A DNA stretch of 64,000 nucleotides from Sphingobium sp. YR768 (GTDB lineage: Bacteria > Pseudomonadota > Alphaproteobacteria > Sphingomonadales > Sphingomonadaceae). A program made the position numbers and the translations under genes. The notes below the pieces were generated by a model that saw only the letters and a program-made list of their open reading frames with translations, was not told where the DNA came from and made no database searches. The stretch spans positions 62,001-126,000 of the forward strand of contig NZ_FOGE01000008.1 in the NCBI RefSeq assembly GCF_900111125.1, given 5' to 3'. Positions within the stretch are counted from its first letter, which is position 1. Every line of letters starts with the position of its first letter. Of this stretch, positions 7,916-17,599 are shown in pieces.

Positions 7916-9118
7916 ATGACATTTCTACCTACCTCCCCATATCCTCCACTAGCCTCCCTCGCTCCCATGGCGCCGGACCCCCTCTTGTCGCTGACAGCTC
8001 TGTTCGCGGGCGATCTGCGCGATCGCAAGATCGATCTGGGCGTCGGCGTGTATCGCGATTCCGATGGCGCTACGCCAATCTTCGATGCGATCAGGATCGC
8101 GGAACAGCGCCTCGCCATGTCGCAGCAAACCAAAGCCTATTTGGGACCGGACGGCAACGTCGCTTTCGTCGAAACGCTCGCACGCGCAGCGCTTGGCCTT
8201 AACCGACCTGTACGCGGGTTGCAGACGCTAGGCGGAACCGGCGCGCTGTTCCTGGCGTGCGTGCTGCTGGCGCGCACAGGCGGCGGGCGGAAGATCTGGC
8301 TGCAAACTCCGACCTGGAGCAATCACCTCCCGATCTTCATGTCTGCAGGACTGCCCTGCCACACAGTAGAAAACGCCGTGGAAGGCCTCACATCCGCGGC
8401 CCAATTCCTAGAGGCGCTTGAAGCAGCCTGCCCAGGCGATGCCGTACTGCTCCAGGCCTGTTGCCACAATCCCACCGGTGTCGATTTCGCTCCTGCGGAT
8501 TGGGCGGATCTGGCCGCTTTATGTAGCAGAAAAGGTCTTATTCCTTTGATCGACGCTGCGTACCAAGGGTTTGGCGACGGCTGGGACGAAGATCTCGCGG
8601 GGCTGCGCGTCCTTGCAGCAGCCGTTCCGGAACTTTTCATCGCCTACTCTTGCGACAAAAACTTCGGACTTTACCGCGAACGTGTCGGCGCGCTGTTCGT
8701 CGCCGCTGAAACCACTGCTGCGATGGACGCCGCGCACGGTCACCTGATGTCCCATGCCCGCGGCATCTACTCGATGCCAGCTGACCACGGTGCCGCAGCG
8801 GTCCTCACTGTTTTGCAGGACGACCAGCTGATCGCGAACTGGGGGGATGAACTGAAATCCATGCGCAGGCGCGTCACTTCGGTCCGCGCATCCCTTTCTC
8901 AAGCGGGGCGCATCGGTTCTTGCGACCTGTCGCGCCTGGCGGAGGAACGCGGGATGTTCTCTCTTTTGCCGCTGGAGGGGGAAACGATCCGGCAATTGCG
9001 GACCAATTTCGGTATATATATGGCCGCCTCTGGCCGCATCAACCTGGCCGGCCTGCGCGAGGACGACATTCCCTATTTCACGGACGCACTGCGAGACGTG
9101 CAGGAAGCCTTCGCTTGA
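7916..9118 (+). CDS. Aromatic amino acid aminotransferase, class I (TyrB/AspC type)
   Basis: 400 residues from the ATG at 7916; a TTG at 7895 would add seven residues. It matches the bacterial aspartate/aromatic aminotransferase subgroup: MAPDPLLSLTALFAGD near the start, KIDLGVGVYRD, HNPTGVDF for cofactor contact, and the PLP lysine at about residue 248 in YSCDKNFGLYRERVG. It swaps the amino group of aromatic amino acids or aspartate with 2-oxoglutarate in the cytosol. The stop overlaps the TTG start of the following ketopantoate-reductase-like gene, so a 2-oxo acid made here may be the substrate of the next enzyme. Confidence 0.9.
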   Translation: MTFLPTSPYPPLASLAPMAPDPLLSLTALFAGDLRDRKIDLGVGVYRDSDGATPIFDAIRIAEQRLAMSQQTKAYLGPDGNVAFVETLARAALGLNRPVRGLQTLGGTGALFLACVLLARTGGGRKIWLQTPTWSNHLPIFMSAGLPCHTVENAVEGLTSAAQFLEALEAACPGDAVLLQACCHNPTGVDFAPADWADLAALCSRKGLIPLIDAAYQGFGDGWDEDLAGLRVLAAAVPELFIAYSCDKNFGLYRERVGALFVAAETTAAMDAAHGHLMSHARGIYSMPADHGAAAVLTVLQDDQLIANWGDELKSMRRRVTSVRASLSQAGRIGSCDLSRLAEERGMFSLLPLEGETIRQLRTNFGIYMAASGRINLAGLREDDIPYFTDALRDVQEAFA

Positions 9119-10137
9119 TCGCCGGATCGAAGATCGCGGTAGCCGGGGTCGGTGCCCTGGGCGGCACCCTCGCCGCAGCCCTCGCGCGTGCAGGCCATAA
9201 TCCTCTTCTGATTGCGCGCGGTAAACGGCTTGCGAATCTCCAAAACCATGGGCTGCGTTATGTCGCGGACGGTGAAGCGGAAGAAACCCATCTCTTGCCG
9301 GTATCGAGTGCCGGGGCAGCCGGGCCGCAGGACGTCCTGCTCTTGGCAACGAAATCCGATGCGCTGCCGCAGCTTTTGCCTGAACTGGTCGACTGCATTC
9401 ATCCTGGCACAATCGTCATCCCTATTGTCAACGGCATACCATGGTGGCTGTTTGCCGATGGCGACCAACCACCAATCGAGGCGATCGATCCGGGCGGTGT
9501 CCTCGCGCGGCTGATACCGCAAGCCCAAATCATAGGCTGCGTGGCCTTTTTGACCGCGAGCCTTGGCGACGATGGCGTCGTGCGATCCCATGGCGCGTGC
9601 CGGATGACTATCGGCGACGTCGATGGCGGGTGCGTAGATGGTATGAACAATGGCATTCAGCGTGACCGAACCCGTCAGATTGCATGCACCTTGTCAGCCG
9701 CCGGCATAGATACTAACAGCGTCGACGCTATCCGGCCGGTGTTATGGACCAAGATTGCACTGAATCTCGCCACCAACCCGCTTTCCGTAGTCGCCGAGGC
9801 AACTTTGTCGCAGCAATATGCACATCCTGGCCTGCGTCACGCAGTTATCGGGATTTTGTCCGAAGTGCGGGCGCTTGCCGCTGCATTCGGGCAAAAGCTT
9901 GCGATGACCGATGCCGATATGTTGGCGGCGATAGAGCGAGCCGGCGATTTCCGCACTTCGATGCTGCAAGATTTCGACGCAGGCCGGCCGCTTGAACTCA
10001 ATGCCATCGCGCGGGCATGCCTGGAACTGGCCGATCGCGTCGGCATATCAATGCCCACAGCCACAATCCTGTATCACCTGGCCGATTGGCGATCAGGTCG
10101 CCAAGGAACGGGATCGGGCCAATCTGTCTACCGTTAA
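9115..10137 (+). CDS. Ketopantoate reductase (ApbA/PanE) family 2-oxo acid reductase
   Basis: 340 residues. The start is TTG 9115, overlapping the aminotransferase stop by four bases (TTGA), with AGGAAG seven bases upstream; the open frame extends further up only in the shadow of the aminotransferase. It shows the NAD(P) Rossmann motif VAGVGALGGTLAAALARAGH, the catalytic lysine in LWTKIALNLATNPLSVV and FRTSMLQDFDAGRPLELNAI with the conserved Glu. Real PanE makes pantoate, but relatives reduce other branched or aromatic 2-oxo acids to 2-hydroxy acids. Coupling to an aminotransferase favours such a role over CoA biosynthesis. Confidence 0.87.
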   Translation: MIAGSKIAVAGVGALGGTLAAALARAGHNPLLIARGKRLANLQNHGLRYVADGEAEETHLLPVSSAGAAGPQDVLLLATKSDALPQLLPELVDCIHPGTIVIPIVNGIPWWLFADGDQPPIEAIDPGGVLARLIPQAQIIGCVAFLTASLGDDGVVRSHGACRMTIGDVDGGCVDGMNNGIQRDRTRQIACTLSAAGIDTNSVDAIRPVLWTKIALNLATNPLSVVAEATLSQQYAHPGLRHAVIGILSEVRALAAAFGQKLAMTDADMLAAIERAGDFRTSMLQDFDAGRPLELNAIARACLELADRVGISMPTATILYHLADWRSGRQGTGSGQSVYR

Positions 10138-10244
10138 TGTCAAGCACGAGATTTGACTGTCTATAATAGAGAAATAGTTGAGGAAAAATAAGAAAAGGTT
10201 CGATTGATTTAGAGTCAACTTCGCACTTCAGGGAAAGCCGGTCC

Positions 10245-12473
10245 ATGACAAAAAACACTATGCTCAGAAATGCCTCCGCCACCGCGATCGTCGCTTCGAT
10301 CGCTTTTGCAGCACCCGCTTTTGCGCAAGGCGAGGACAGCACACAAGCGCAGGGTAGCAATATTGTCGTGACCGCTTCCAAGCGCACAGCCACGACCGTT
10401 CAGGAGGTGCCGATCGCAGTCCAAGCTCTTTCTGGAGCCGATCTGAAGGCTAAGGGCGCGCTCGACTTCGCGGATTACTTCCACTCCGTCGCCGGGCTTT
10501 CGGCCCAGGATGAAGGGCCAGGCGACAAGCGCTACATCATCCGCGGCATCAATTCGGCAGGCGCGGGCACGGTCGGCGTCTATCTCGACGAAGTCATCAT
10601 CACTGGTGAGAACTCGCAGGACGGCAGCGGCCAAGCGGCAGATATAAAGCTGTTCGATATCGAACGCGTTGAGGTGCTGAAGGGACCGCAGGGCACGACT
10701 TTCGGATCAAGCGCGCTTTCTGGAACGATCCGCTACATCACTGCAAAGCCTAAGCTCGACGAGGTAGGTGGATATGTGCAGTCCGCCCTGCGCTCCACAG
10801 ACGGCGCTGCGCTTGGTTTCCAGACCGATGGAGCCATCAACCTGCCGATCGTCCCGGGCGTGTTCGCGATCCGGGCTTCGGGCTATTACGCCAACCTGCC
10901 CGGCTGGATAGACAATCGCTTCGAAAAGAACGCCAACAACGAGGAATCTCGCGCGGCGCGTTTGGAAGCACGGTGGGAAATTACCGACGGACTGACGCTT
11001 GATGGCATGGCCATGTATCAGAAGCTGAATCAGGACGCGAAAAACTACTATAACACCGTAGATTATGACGGCAACGCGATCACCCGCTCGGGTTATTTCC
11101 AGAACGACTATGCCCGCTCGCCTTACGAAGACAAAAGCCAGATCTACAACGCCACCCTGACGTACAAACAAGACTGGGGCACGATCACCGCAACCGGCTC
11201 GCGGTTTGTGCGCGATACCCTGTTCATGCGCGATGCATCGCTGGCCGCCGATGTCTATCTGGGCCTCGATTATGACGGGGTCGGCCGCAGCTCGCTGCGC
11301 CAGGCCAAACACCGGCGCATCGATAGCGGCGAGCTGCGTTACGCATCCGACCTCGATGGCCCGTTCCAGGTGCTGGTCGGCGGGTTCTTCCAGAACGAGA
11401 AGCGGAATTTCTCCAGCTCATGGCCGTTCGTTTCTGAAACAGGCTATATTGATCAGGATGCAGGCGCCCTGCTCGACCGTGCAGTGTTCACCACGGTCAA
11501 GGAACGCGCGCTGTTCGGCGAACTGAGCTATGATTTCACGCCGAAACTGACCGCCACTGTCGGCGCGCGCTATTACGACATCAAGCTGCGCGAGCAGTCT
11601 GCCACATATGTCACTTTCCCGGCATCACCTGGAACCGGCCTTAGCGACCTGTTCCGCTACAAGGATAATGGCGTGATCCCGCGCTTCAACGTGGCCTACA
11701 AGGTCAGTCCTGACATCAACACTTACGTTCAGGTCGCCAAGGGGTATCGTCCCGGCGGCACAAACGACACCACGGCGGCCCAGTTCGCCAATGTCTCCAT
11801 CCCGCAGGGCTATGCGTCTGACGCTGTGTGGAACTACGAATTCGGTGTGAAGACATCGTTGCTGAACAATAGTCTAAACTTCAACACCGCACTCTACTAT
11901 ATCGACTGGGCAGACATCCAGACAAGCAACTTGGCCTATGCTCCTGACGGTATTGCATCGTACGGCTACACCGGAAACGGTGGTAAAGCTTCGGTGCGCG
12001 GCGCGGAGGTGACGATCGACTATCGGCCCATTCACGGCCTAGAGATCAACCTGTCCGGCAACTACAGTCTGGCCCGGCTCGATAAGGACAATCCGGACCC
12101 GACGACGGGCCTCGACGGCAACCGCGTTCCCTACGTGCCCAAATGGTCGGGTTCGGCTGGTGCGACCTATCGATTCCCGCTTGAGGCGTTGGGTGTAGAC
12201 GCCAATGTGGGCGGCGACGTGAGTTATCAGGGCAGTTCCACGACGCAGTTCAACAGCTCGATTTCCAATTATCACAAGCTTGATTCCTACGCATTGGTGA
12301 ACCTGCGTGCAGGGATTTCGAAAGATCAGTGGTCGTTGACTTTGATTGCCAACAACCTGTTCAACGACGATACGATTACCAACTATAATAATATCCAAGT
12401 CGGCATCTATCCCGACGGATATTATATGAACCGTCCCCGGACGATCGCATTGTCTGGCTTGCTGAACTTCTGA
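10245..12473 (+). CDS. TonB-dependent outer-membrane receptor
   Basis: 742 residues. A signal peptide (AIVASIAFAAPAFAQ, cleavage near 28) is followed by a TonB-box-like NIVVTASKR, the plug domain (VPIAVQALSGADLKAKG..., KRYIIRGINSAG, IERVEVLKGPQGTTFGSSALSGTIRYIT) and a 22-strand-type barrel ending RPRTIALSGLLNF with a terminal Phe. It imports an unidentified ligand across the outer membrane with TonB/ExbBD. An AGGGAAAG precedes the ATG. It sits 107 bp after the reductase and ends at a strong terminator. The plug type is common in sphingomonads for aromatic or oligosaccharide ligands. Confidence 0.93.
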   Translation: MTKNTMLRNASATAIVASIAFAAPAFAQGEDSTQAQGSNIVVTASKRTATTVQEVPIAVQALSGADLKAKGALDFADYFHSVAGLSAQDEGPGDKRYIIRGINSAGAGTVGVYLDEVIITGENSQDGSGQAADIKLFDIERVEVLKGPQGTTFGSSALSGTIRYITAKPKLDEVGGYVQSALRSTDGAALGFQTDGAINLPIVPGVFAIRASGYYANLPGWIDNRFEKNANNEESRAARLEARWEITDGLTLDGMAMYQKLNQDAKNYYNTVDYDGNAITRSGYFQNDYARSPYEDKSQIYNATLTYKQDWGTITATGSRFVRDTLFMRDASLAADVYLGLDYDGVGRSSLRQAKHRRIDSGELRYASDLDGPFQVLVGGFFQNEKRNFSSSWPFVSETGYIDQDAGALLDRAVFTTVKERALFGELSYDFTPKLTATVGARYYDIKLREQSATYVTFPASPGTGLSDLFRYKDNGVIPRFNVAYKVSPDINTYVQVAKGYRPGGTNDTTAAQFANVSIPQGYASDAVWNYEFGVKTSLLNNSLNFNTALYYIDWADIQTSNLAYAPDGIASYGYTGNGGKASVRGAEVTIDYRPIHGLEINLSGNYSLARLDKDNPDPTTGLDGNRVPYVPKWSGSAGATYRFPLEALGVDANVGGDVSYQGSSTTQFNSSISNYHKLDSYALVNLRAGISKDQWSLTLIANNLFNDDTITNYNNIQVGIYPDGYYMNRPRTIALSGLLNF

Positions 12474-12480
12474 TACTCTA

Positions 12481-12515
12481 GCCGACAGGCTCGTCACGAG
12501 CCTGTCGGCATTTTT
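12481..12515 (+). terminator. Rho-independent terminator after the TonB receptor
   Basis: A perfect 13-bp stem, GCCGACAGGCTCG paired with CGAGCCTGTCGGC around a TCA loop, is followed by ATTTTT. It lies 7 bp after the receptor stop. Confidence 0.92.
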
Positions 12516-12544
12516 GGCGAAATTCAACATACGGTGTCCCGGTC

Positions 12545-15151
12545 ATGACTCGCCGCAATGTAATCCTTGCGACCGCTTGCCTTTTCACGCTGACAACAGG
12601 CTGCGCGACCCCATCGCGTGCACGCCTGTCCCAGACGGTCGACGACCGTACGGATCGACTTGTCGCGGAGATGACGACAGCGGAGAAACTCCGCCTTTTC
12701 GAAGGAGACACAACACTCGACGCCAGCGGCAAGGGCGTCACCGCCTGCGTCGGACATGCCGGTGGCCTGCCGCGACTAGGCCTGCCAGCTTTGTGCATGG
12801 GGGACGGTGTTGCCGGTGTCGGTAACAGCCTGCCCGGGGTCACGCAATTTCCAGCACCCATTACTTTGGCGGCAAGCTGGAACACCGATCTTGCAAAACA
12901 GTTCGGCATCGCTCTGGGGGCCGAGCAATCAGCTAAGGGCCGAAACGTCGCTCTTGCGCCAACGATCAACATCGCTCGCAGTCCATTGTGGGGCCGAACT
13001 GCCGAGACACTGGGCGAGGACCCGTTCCTGACCTCCCGTCTAGCGGTCCCTATCGTACAAGGTATCCAGAGCAATCGCGTCATCGCGATGCCCAAGCATT
13101 TTGTCGCCAACAACGCAGAGTGGCTGCGTTTTGGCGACGCCCCTTCGTTCGAGGCGCTCAACGTCGTTGTGTCACAGCGCGTGCTTCGCGAAATCTACTA
13201 TCCCGGTTTCCGCGCTGCCGTCACCGAAGGTAAAGCGGGCAGCCTGATGTGCGCGTATAACCGCGTCAACGGCATCCATGCCTGCGAGAATGCAACCACG
13301 TTGGCAGTCCCCCGGCGGGATTGGGGCTTCGACGGATTTGTTACGTCCGACTGGTATTTTGGCAATCGCAGTACCGTGGCGGCGGCAAACGCAGGCCTCG
13401 ACATTTCGATGCCAGGCGGGAAACAGCCATTTGGCATGCCCGATTTTTACGGCCCTCCTCTCGCCCGGGCGATTGCGGAGGGAACGGTCTCTATGGAAAG
13501 GATCGACGCCATGGCGCGCCGGATCGTACGTCCAATGGTGCGCCTCGGACTTATAGATCACCCGTCAACCGGGACGCCTGATGCCAATGTACGTAGCGAG
13601 GCGCATACCGCGCTGGCGCGTCAGATCGCGACGCAGGGTATCGTGCTGCTGCGCAATGAGGGTCGATTGCTTCCGTTGGGCAAGGCGCGTTCGATTGCCG
13701 TCATCGGTGATGACGCCGGCGTTGGCGTGCACACCACGGAGCGGAACGGCGGTTTTGTCAAAAGCGACGGCATTCCGATCCCCACACCATTTGACGCAAT
13801 CCGCGAGCGCGCCGGCTCTGGAATTAGCGTCACTTACGCGCGCGGGACGCTTGGCAATGGCCCGCTGCCCATCCTGCCGGATACTGCGGTGCGTACACCC
13901 GATGGCAAACCAGGCCTGCGAGCAAGCTATTTTGACAATCCGAACTGGTCTGGCCAGCCGATGCGTGTCGCCGATGTGAGCGTACCTGACACCGCCGACG
14001 CCAGGCCGCAAGGCCTCCCCGATGCCTGGTCCGGCCGTTACGAGGGCGTTCTCACGCCCGACCGAAGTGGTCTCTTTCGCTTTTCGCTTTCGGGTGGGGG
14101 CGACATGACCCTTATGGTAAATGGTCAGCCGGTCGTCAGAGCTACAAAGGAAAGCTTCAGTTCGGTATTTCATGGGACGATCCGGCTGACGGCAGGAATG
14201 CCGGTCACGCTACAACTCGACTATAGCCACGCCCCCACAATCATGCCGGCTGAAATTCGTCTGGGTTGGCAGCCTGCGAACCCGCAGATGATTGCAGAGG
14301 CGGTGGCCATTGCGCGTGCCGCCGACGTTGCGGTAGTGTTTGCTGCCGATGATGCTACCGAAGGCTCGGACAAGACAAGCCTTTTACTACCGGGCGATCA
14401 GGACGAGCTGATTGCAGCCGTTGCCAATGCGAATCCAAGAACCGTCGTGGTGTTGCATACAACCGGTCCTGTCTTGATGCCATGGAAGGACAGTGTAGGC
14501 GCGATCGTAGCAGGATGGTATGCAGGAGAGCAGGCCGGACCAGCGATGGCTTCTATGTTGTTCGGAGACGTCGATGCTTCGGGCCGGTTGCCTATCACTT
14601 TCCCTGCGTCCCAAGCACAGTCGCCGATGGCGTCGCCGGAACTATACAAAGGACAAGGAACTTCAGTCCAGTATAGTGAGGAACTCGCTGTAGGATACCG
14701 CTGGTATAATCAGCGCGGGATTATCCCCCTTTATCCGTTTGGCTACGGGCTATCCTATACGCATTTCGCTTATAGCGGACTTCATGCAGAGGCAGCCGGT
14801 GATAACTGGGCAGTAGATTTTGCCGTGACAAATAGCGGTGCCCGGCCTGGTATTGCCGTGCCGCAAGTCTATCTGACATTCCCGCAAGAAGCGGGCGAGC
14901 CGCCGCGCCAACTCAAGGCCTTCTCCCGTCTGCAACTAAATCCCGGTGAGACGCAGTCTGCTCGAGTTTTATTGCCGCGCAGCGCCTTCGAAATTTGGGA
15001 CACGCAGACGAACGCCTGGCATGTGGTTCCAGGGCGATATCAGATACAATTGGCAACTTCGGCGCAAGATCCTGTTGCTACCTTCGACATCGAACTGTCC
15101 TCTCACACCATGCAAAGCAGGATATCGGCAGTTGAGATGCCTGAGATGTGA
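12545..15151 (+). CDS. GH3 beta-glucosidase lipoprotein with inserted PA14 domain
   Basis: 868 residues. A lipobox LTTGC (Cys20) predicts membrane anchoring after export. The (beta/alpha)8 domain carries MPKHFVANNAEW and the nucleophile Asp269 in GFDGFVTSDW. The alpha/beta sandwich domain is split by a PA14-like module (about 455-580: LRASYFDNPNWSG, WSGRYEGVLTPDRSGLFRFSLSGGGDMTLMVNG), as in GH3 enzymes in which PA14 helps shape the pocket. A fibronectin-III-like domain closes it (YPFGYGLSYTHFAYSG onward). It probably hydrolyses beta-glucosides or aryl glucosides in the periplasm or at the cell surface. It stands alone after a terminator and before the IS block. Confidence 0.92.
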   Translation: MTRRNVILATACLFTLTTGCATPSRARLSQTVDDRTDRLVAEMTTAEKLRLFEGDTTLDASGKGVTACVGHAGGLPRLGLPALCMGDGVAGVGNSLPGVTQFPAPITLAASWNTDLAKQFGIALGAEQSAKGRNVALAPTINIARSPLWGRTAETLGEDPFLTSRLAVPIVQGIQSNRVIAMPKHFVANNAEWLRFGDAPSFEALNVVVSQRVLREIYYPGFRAAVTEGKAGSLMCAYNRVNGIHACENATTLAVPRRDWGFDGFVTSDWYFGNRSTVAAANAGLDISMPGGKQPFGMPDFYGPPLARAIAEGTVSMERIDAMARRIVRPMVRLGLIDHPSTGTPDANVRSEAHTALARQIATQGIVLLRNEGRLLPLGKARSIAVIGDDAGVGVHTTERNGGFVKSDGIPIPTPFDAIRERAGSGISVTYARGTLGNGPLPILPDTAVRTPDGKPGLRASYFDNPNWSGQPMRVADVSVPDTADARPQGLPDAWSGRYEGVLTPDRSGLFRFSLSGGGDMTLMVNGQPVVRATKESFSSVFHGTIRLTAGMPVTLQLDYSHAPTIMPAEIRLGWQPANPQMIAEAVAIARAADVAVVFAADDATEGSDKTSLLLPGDQDELIAAVANANPRTVVVLHTTGPVLMPWKDSVGAIVAGWYAGEQAGPAMASMLFGDVDASGRLPITFPASQAQSPMASPELYKGQGTSVQYSEELAVGYRWYNQRGIIPLYPFGYGLSYTHFAYSGLHAEAAGDNWAVDFAVTNSGARPGIAVPQVYLTFPQEAGEPPRQLKAFSRLQLNPGETQSARVLLPRSAFEIWDTQTNAWHVVPGRYQIQLATSAQDPVATFDIELSSHTMQSRISAVEMPEM

Positions 15152-15322
15152 TCCGAAGTTGTTGAATAGTAGCAAAGACGTGCCAACTTTCCTACATAAT
15201 AACGTGAATCGGGTGCCGCCTTCATAGCTGGGGAGATCCATTTTCGGATCGACTGCCGCTGGATAGCTTCAGATTTTCCAGTTTAAGGGTTGATGCATCT
15301 GCATTCGTGCAGCTAGGCTATA

Positions 15323-16491
15323 ATACCAGCCTGCATTGATCACCACCCACGTGCCCATTTTCGGCGTCCGATTGTCATGATGCGCCACGGCTGATCGACC
15401 AGCCGGTTCCAAGCCTCGCAGCAAAGGTCGATGATGTTGTCGTGGGCTGTGAAGATCCGGTTGGACAGCCAGTTGTCGCGCATGAACTGCCAGATATTTT
15501 CGACCGGATTGAGTTCCAGGCATTTCGGCGGCAGCGGAACGATGCTGATATTTTCGGGCACCTCCAGCTTTCCGGTCATATGCCACCCAGCTTGACCCAT
15601 TAGCAGCACGCCGTGGGCGCCCGGCTCGATGGCGAGCGATATTTCCGCCAGATGCAGCGACATGATCTGGGTATTGCAAAAGGGTAAGACGAGGCCAGCG
15701 CCCTTGCCAAGCTCAGGGCAAATGGCCCCGAAGATGTAGGCCGATTTGGTCCTCTGATCCTTGGGCGCGGAGGTCCGGGTGCCGCGCCTCGCCCAACGGC
15801 GGGTGATCTTGTTCTTCTGGCCGATACGGGCCTCGTCCTGGAACCAGACCTCTACCGGCGTACCGCGCGGGAGGGCGGCTTTGATCTTTGCCAGCTCAGC
15901 TGCAAAGCCCCATTTTTGAAGTCCTCCCTCGCATATTCGTTCTGGGCATGATGGCGCGGACGCGCCGTCAGTTTGACATAGCCAAGCTTCTTCAACTCAC
16001 GCCCCACCGTCGTTTCCGACAGAGACACGCCAAACTCGTCATGGAGCCACCGCGCCAGGTCGATCAACCGCCAACGCACAACTCCATGGATCGCCGGGAT
16101 TAGGCCGCTTTCAACTATCTCCGCAAGGGCCTGGCGCTGGGCATCATTCAACACGGGGCGCTTGCCTGGCGCCTTCCCGTCGAGAAGTTCGTCTGGACCT
16201 TGCGCATTGAACCGAAGCACCCACTCGCGCACGATCTGCAACGTCACGCCGCCGATACGCGCGGCATCGCTTCGGCACCCATCATCATAAATTTCCGCCA
16301 ATGCCAGCAGCCGCCGGCCGTGTTCGTGCTCCTTGTCGCGCGCGCCAGTCGCCTCAAGCCCAACGCGTCAAAGTCATCCCGCAATCCGATCGCTGCACCC
16401 ATGGCCATGCCCTCCCACGGGGAGCCATAGATTCAGAAATTTACCGCCGTGGGAAGCCCCCTCGTGAGTCAGCCTCACTGGAGGTTGGTAT
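15323..16491 (-). mobile_element. Degenerate IS630-family insertion sequence
   Basis: Imperfect ends face each other: ATACCAGCCTGCATTG at 15323-15338 and, on the minus strand, ATACCAACCTCCAGTG at 16491-16476 (13 of 16 matches). They enclose a broken IS630 transposase; the 1.17-kb size is normal for the family. The right end abuts the IS5-type element. Confidence 0.75.
15340..16408 (-). pseudogene. Broken IS630-family transposase
   Basis: Translation needs two frame changes. From ATG 16408 the frame reads LRDDFDALGLRRLARAT, then shifts near 16335 to KEHEHGRRLLALAEIYDDG and the HTH SDAARIGGVTLQIVREWVLRF; after AREDFKN near 15917 it shifts again to WGFAAELAKIKAALPRGT. The first catalytic Asp (VWFQDEARIG) and the Glu (LNPVENIW) remain, but the second acidic residue is Gly in LLMGQAGWH, where the family usually has Asp. 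Two indels and a lost DDE residue make it inactive; programmed frameshifting at one site cannot rescue it. Confidence 0.85.
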
Positions 16492-16494
16492 AAG

Positions 16495-16520
16495 GAGACC
16501 TGTGCGCGGGTGGGCGTAGA
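16495..16520 (+). repeat. Left terminal inverted repeat of the IS5-type element
   Basis: Begins GAGACCTGTGCGCGGGTGGG and continues CGTAGA; pairs with the right repeat at 25 of 26 positions. Confidence 0.88.
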
Positions 16521-16531
16521 CAGGCGCTTTA

Positions 16532-17506
16532 ATGGCTGATTCTATGGGCTTTCCTGGGAGGAGAGCGGCCGTGGCGCAGCGTTCGATTGGTCAGGAGCGG
16601 TTTGGGTTTTCAGGGTCCGAGCGCAAGACGTCATCGCTGGATGCGCTTGTATCGCTGATTGATTGGCACACGGTCGCGGTTCTTCTCGAACCGCTTTATC
16701 CAGCCTCCAAAGGTGAGCCCGCTTGGCCGCCCCTGGCAATGTTCAAAGCGCTCCTGTTGTCGATCTGGTATGATCTGTCCGATGTGAAGCTGGCTGAGGC
16801 CCTTGACGATCGGGCCTCGTTTCGCCGCTTCTGTGGGTTTTCCGCGAATGAGGCGACGCCAGAGCGTACCGCGTTTGTCAGATTCCGCCGACTGCTGGTC
16901 GCGCACCAACTTGACCGATCGCTGTTTGAAACCGTGACCATGCAGCTCAAGGCCAAGGCAGTGACGGTTAAGACCGGAACCTTGGTTGATGCCACCATCA
17001 TAGCCTCAGCCAGTGAAGACGATGATGATGCGCGCTGGGTAAAACACAAGGGAAAGCGGGCCGTTCACGGCTTCAAGCCCCATGTTGGCGCCGATGCCGA
17101 TACCGCGTTGGTCGAGGAAGTGTCGATCACATCGGCCAATATCAATGACGGCAATGCAAATCCCGATGCCTTGCCCGACAATCCCGGTGAGGTGTTTGCC
17201 GACAGCGCCTATCGCGGCAATCACTTTTGTGATGCCGTGCTGGCAAAGGGCGGCATTCCCCGGATCGTCGCCACCGGCATGTGGAGCCGCGACGAAGCTG
17301 AAACGCTCCGCAAGCTCCATGAATGGAATCAACCGATCCATCGCGTGCGCGCCCGCATCGAGAAGATCTTCGGGACATGGAAGCGATGCTACGGCCTGTG
17401 CCGAATGCGATGGCGAGGTCTCGCCAAAGCCGCCATCCAAGTCCACCTCACCGCCATCGCCTACAACCTCAAGCGCACGATGAATATTCTCTACGTTCCA
17501 CCATGA
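16532..17506 (+). CDS. IS5 family transposase, intact
   Basis: 324 residues. The DDE triad is complete: Asp153 in GTLVDATIIAS, Asp224 in VFADSAYRGN and Glu277 in HRVRARIEKIFGTWKR, the latter the Y/R...E region typical of IS4/IS5 enzymes. The N-terminal domain WPPLAMFKALLLSIWYDLSDVKLAEALDDRASFRRFCGF is the standard IS5 dimer/DNA-binding part. An ATG at 16544 is an alternative start. No frameshift or internal stop is seen, so the element may be active. Confidence 0.95.
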   Translation: MADSMGFPGRRAAVAQRSIGQERFGFSGSERKTSSLDALVSLIDWHTVAVLLEPLYPASKGEPAWPPLAMFKALLLSIWYDLSDVKLAEALDDRASFRRFCGFSANEATPERTAFVRFRRLLVAHQLDRSLFETVTMQLKAKAVTVKTGTLVDATIIASASEDDDDARWVKHKGKRAVHGFKPHVGADADTALVEEVSITSANINDGNANPDALPDNPGEVFADSAYRGNHFCDAVLAKGGIPRIVATGMWSRDEAETLRKLHEWNQPIHRVRARIEKIFGTWKRCYGLCRMRWRGLAKAAIQVHLTAIAYNLKRTMNILYVPP

Positions 17507-17573
17507 TATCGCCTCCGACCGCAAAGCGCAGGCCGGATAGATAACTCGTCGAATATCTGCGTGATTACATAGC

Positions 17574-17599
17574 TCTACGCCCACCCGCGCACTGGTCTC
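17574..17599 (-). repeat. Right terminal inverted repeat of the IS5-type element
   Basis: On the minus strand it begins GAGACCAGTGCGCGGGTGGG and continues CGTAGA. The 160 bp from here to the next gene show nothing recognisable. Confidence 0.88.

Noticed and set aside
8519..9412. A 297-codon minus-strand frame across the aminotransferase/reductase junction
   Set aside because: Both plus-strand genes are canonical and coupled; the reverse product shows no recognisable motif.
15852..15930. Programmed -1 frameshifting in the IS630 transposase at TTCAAAAATGG
   Set aside because: The heptamer is not a good slippery sequence, a second frameshift occurs near 16335, and a catalytic Asp is Gly, so decay explains it better.
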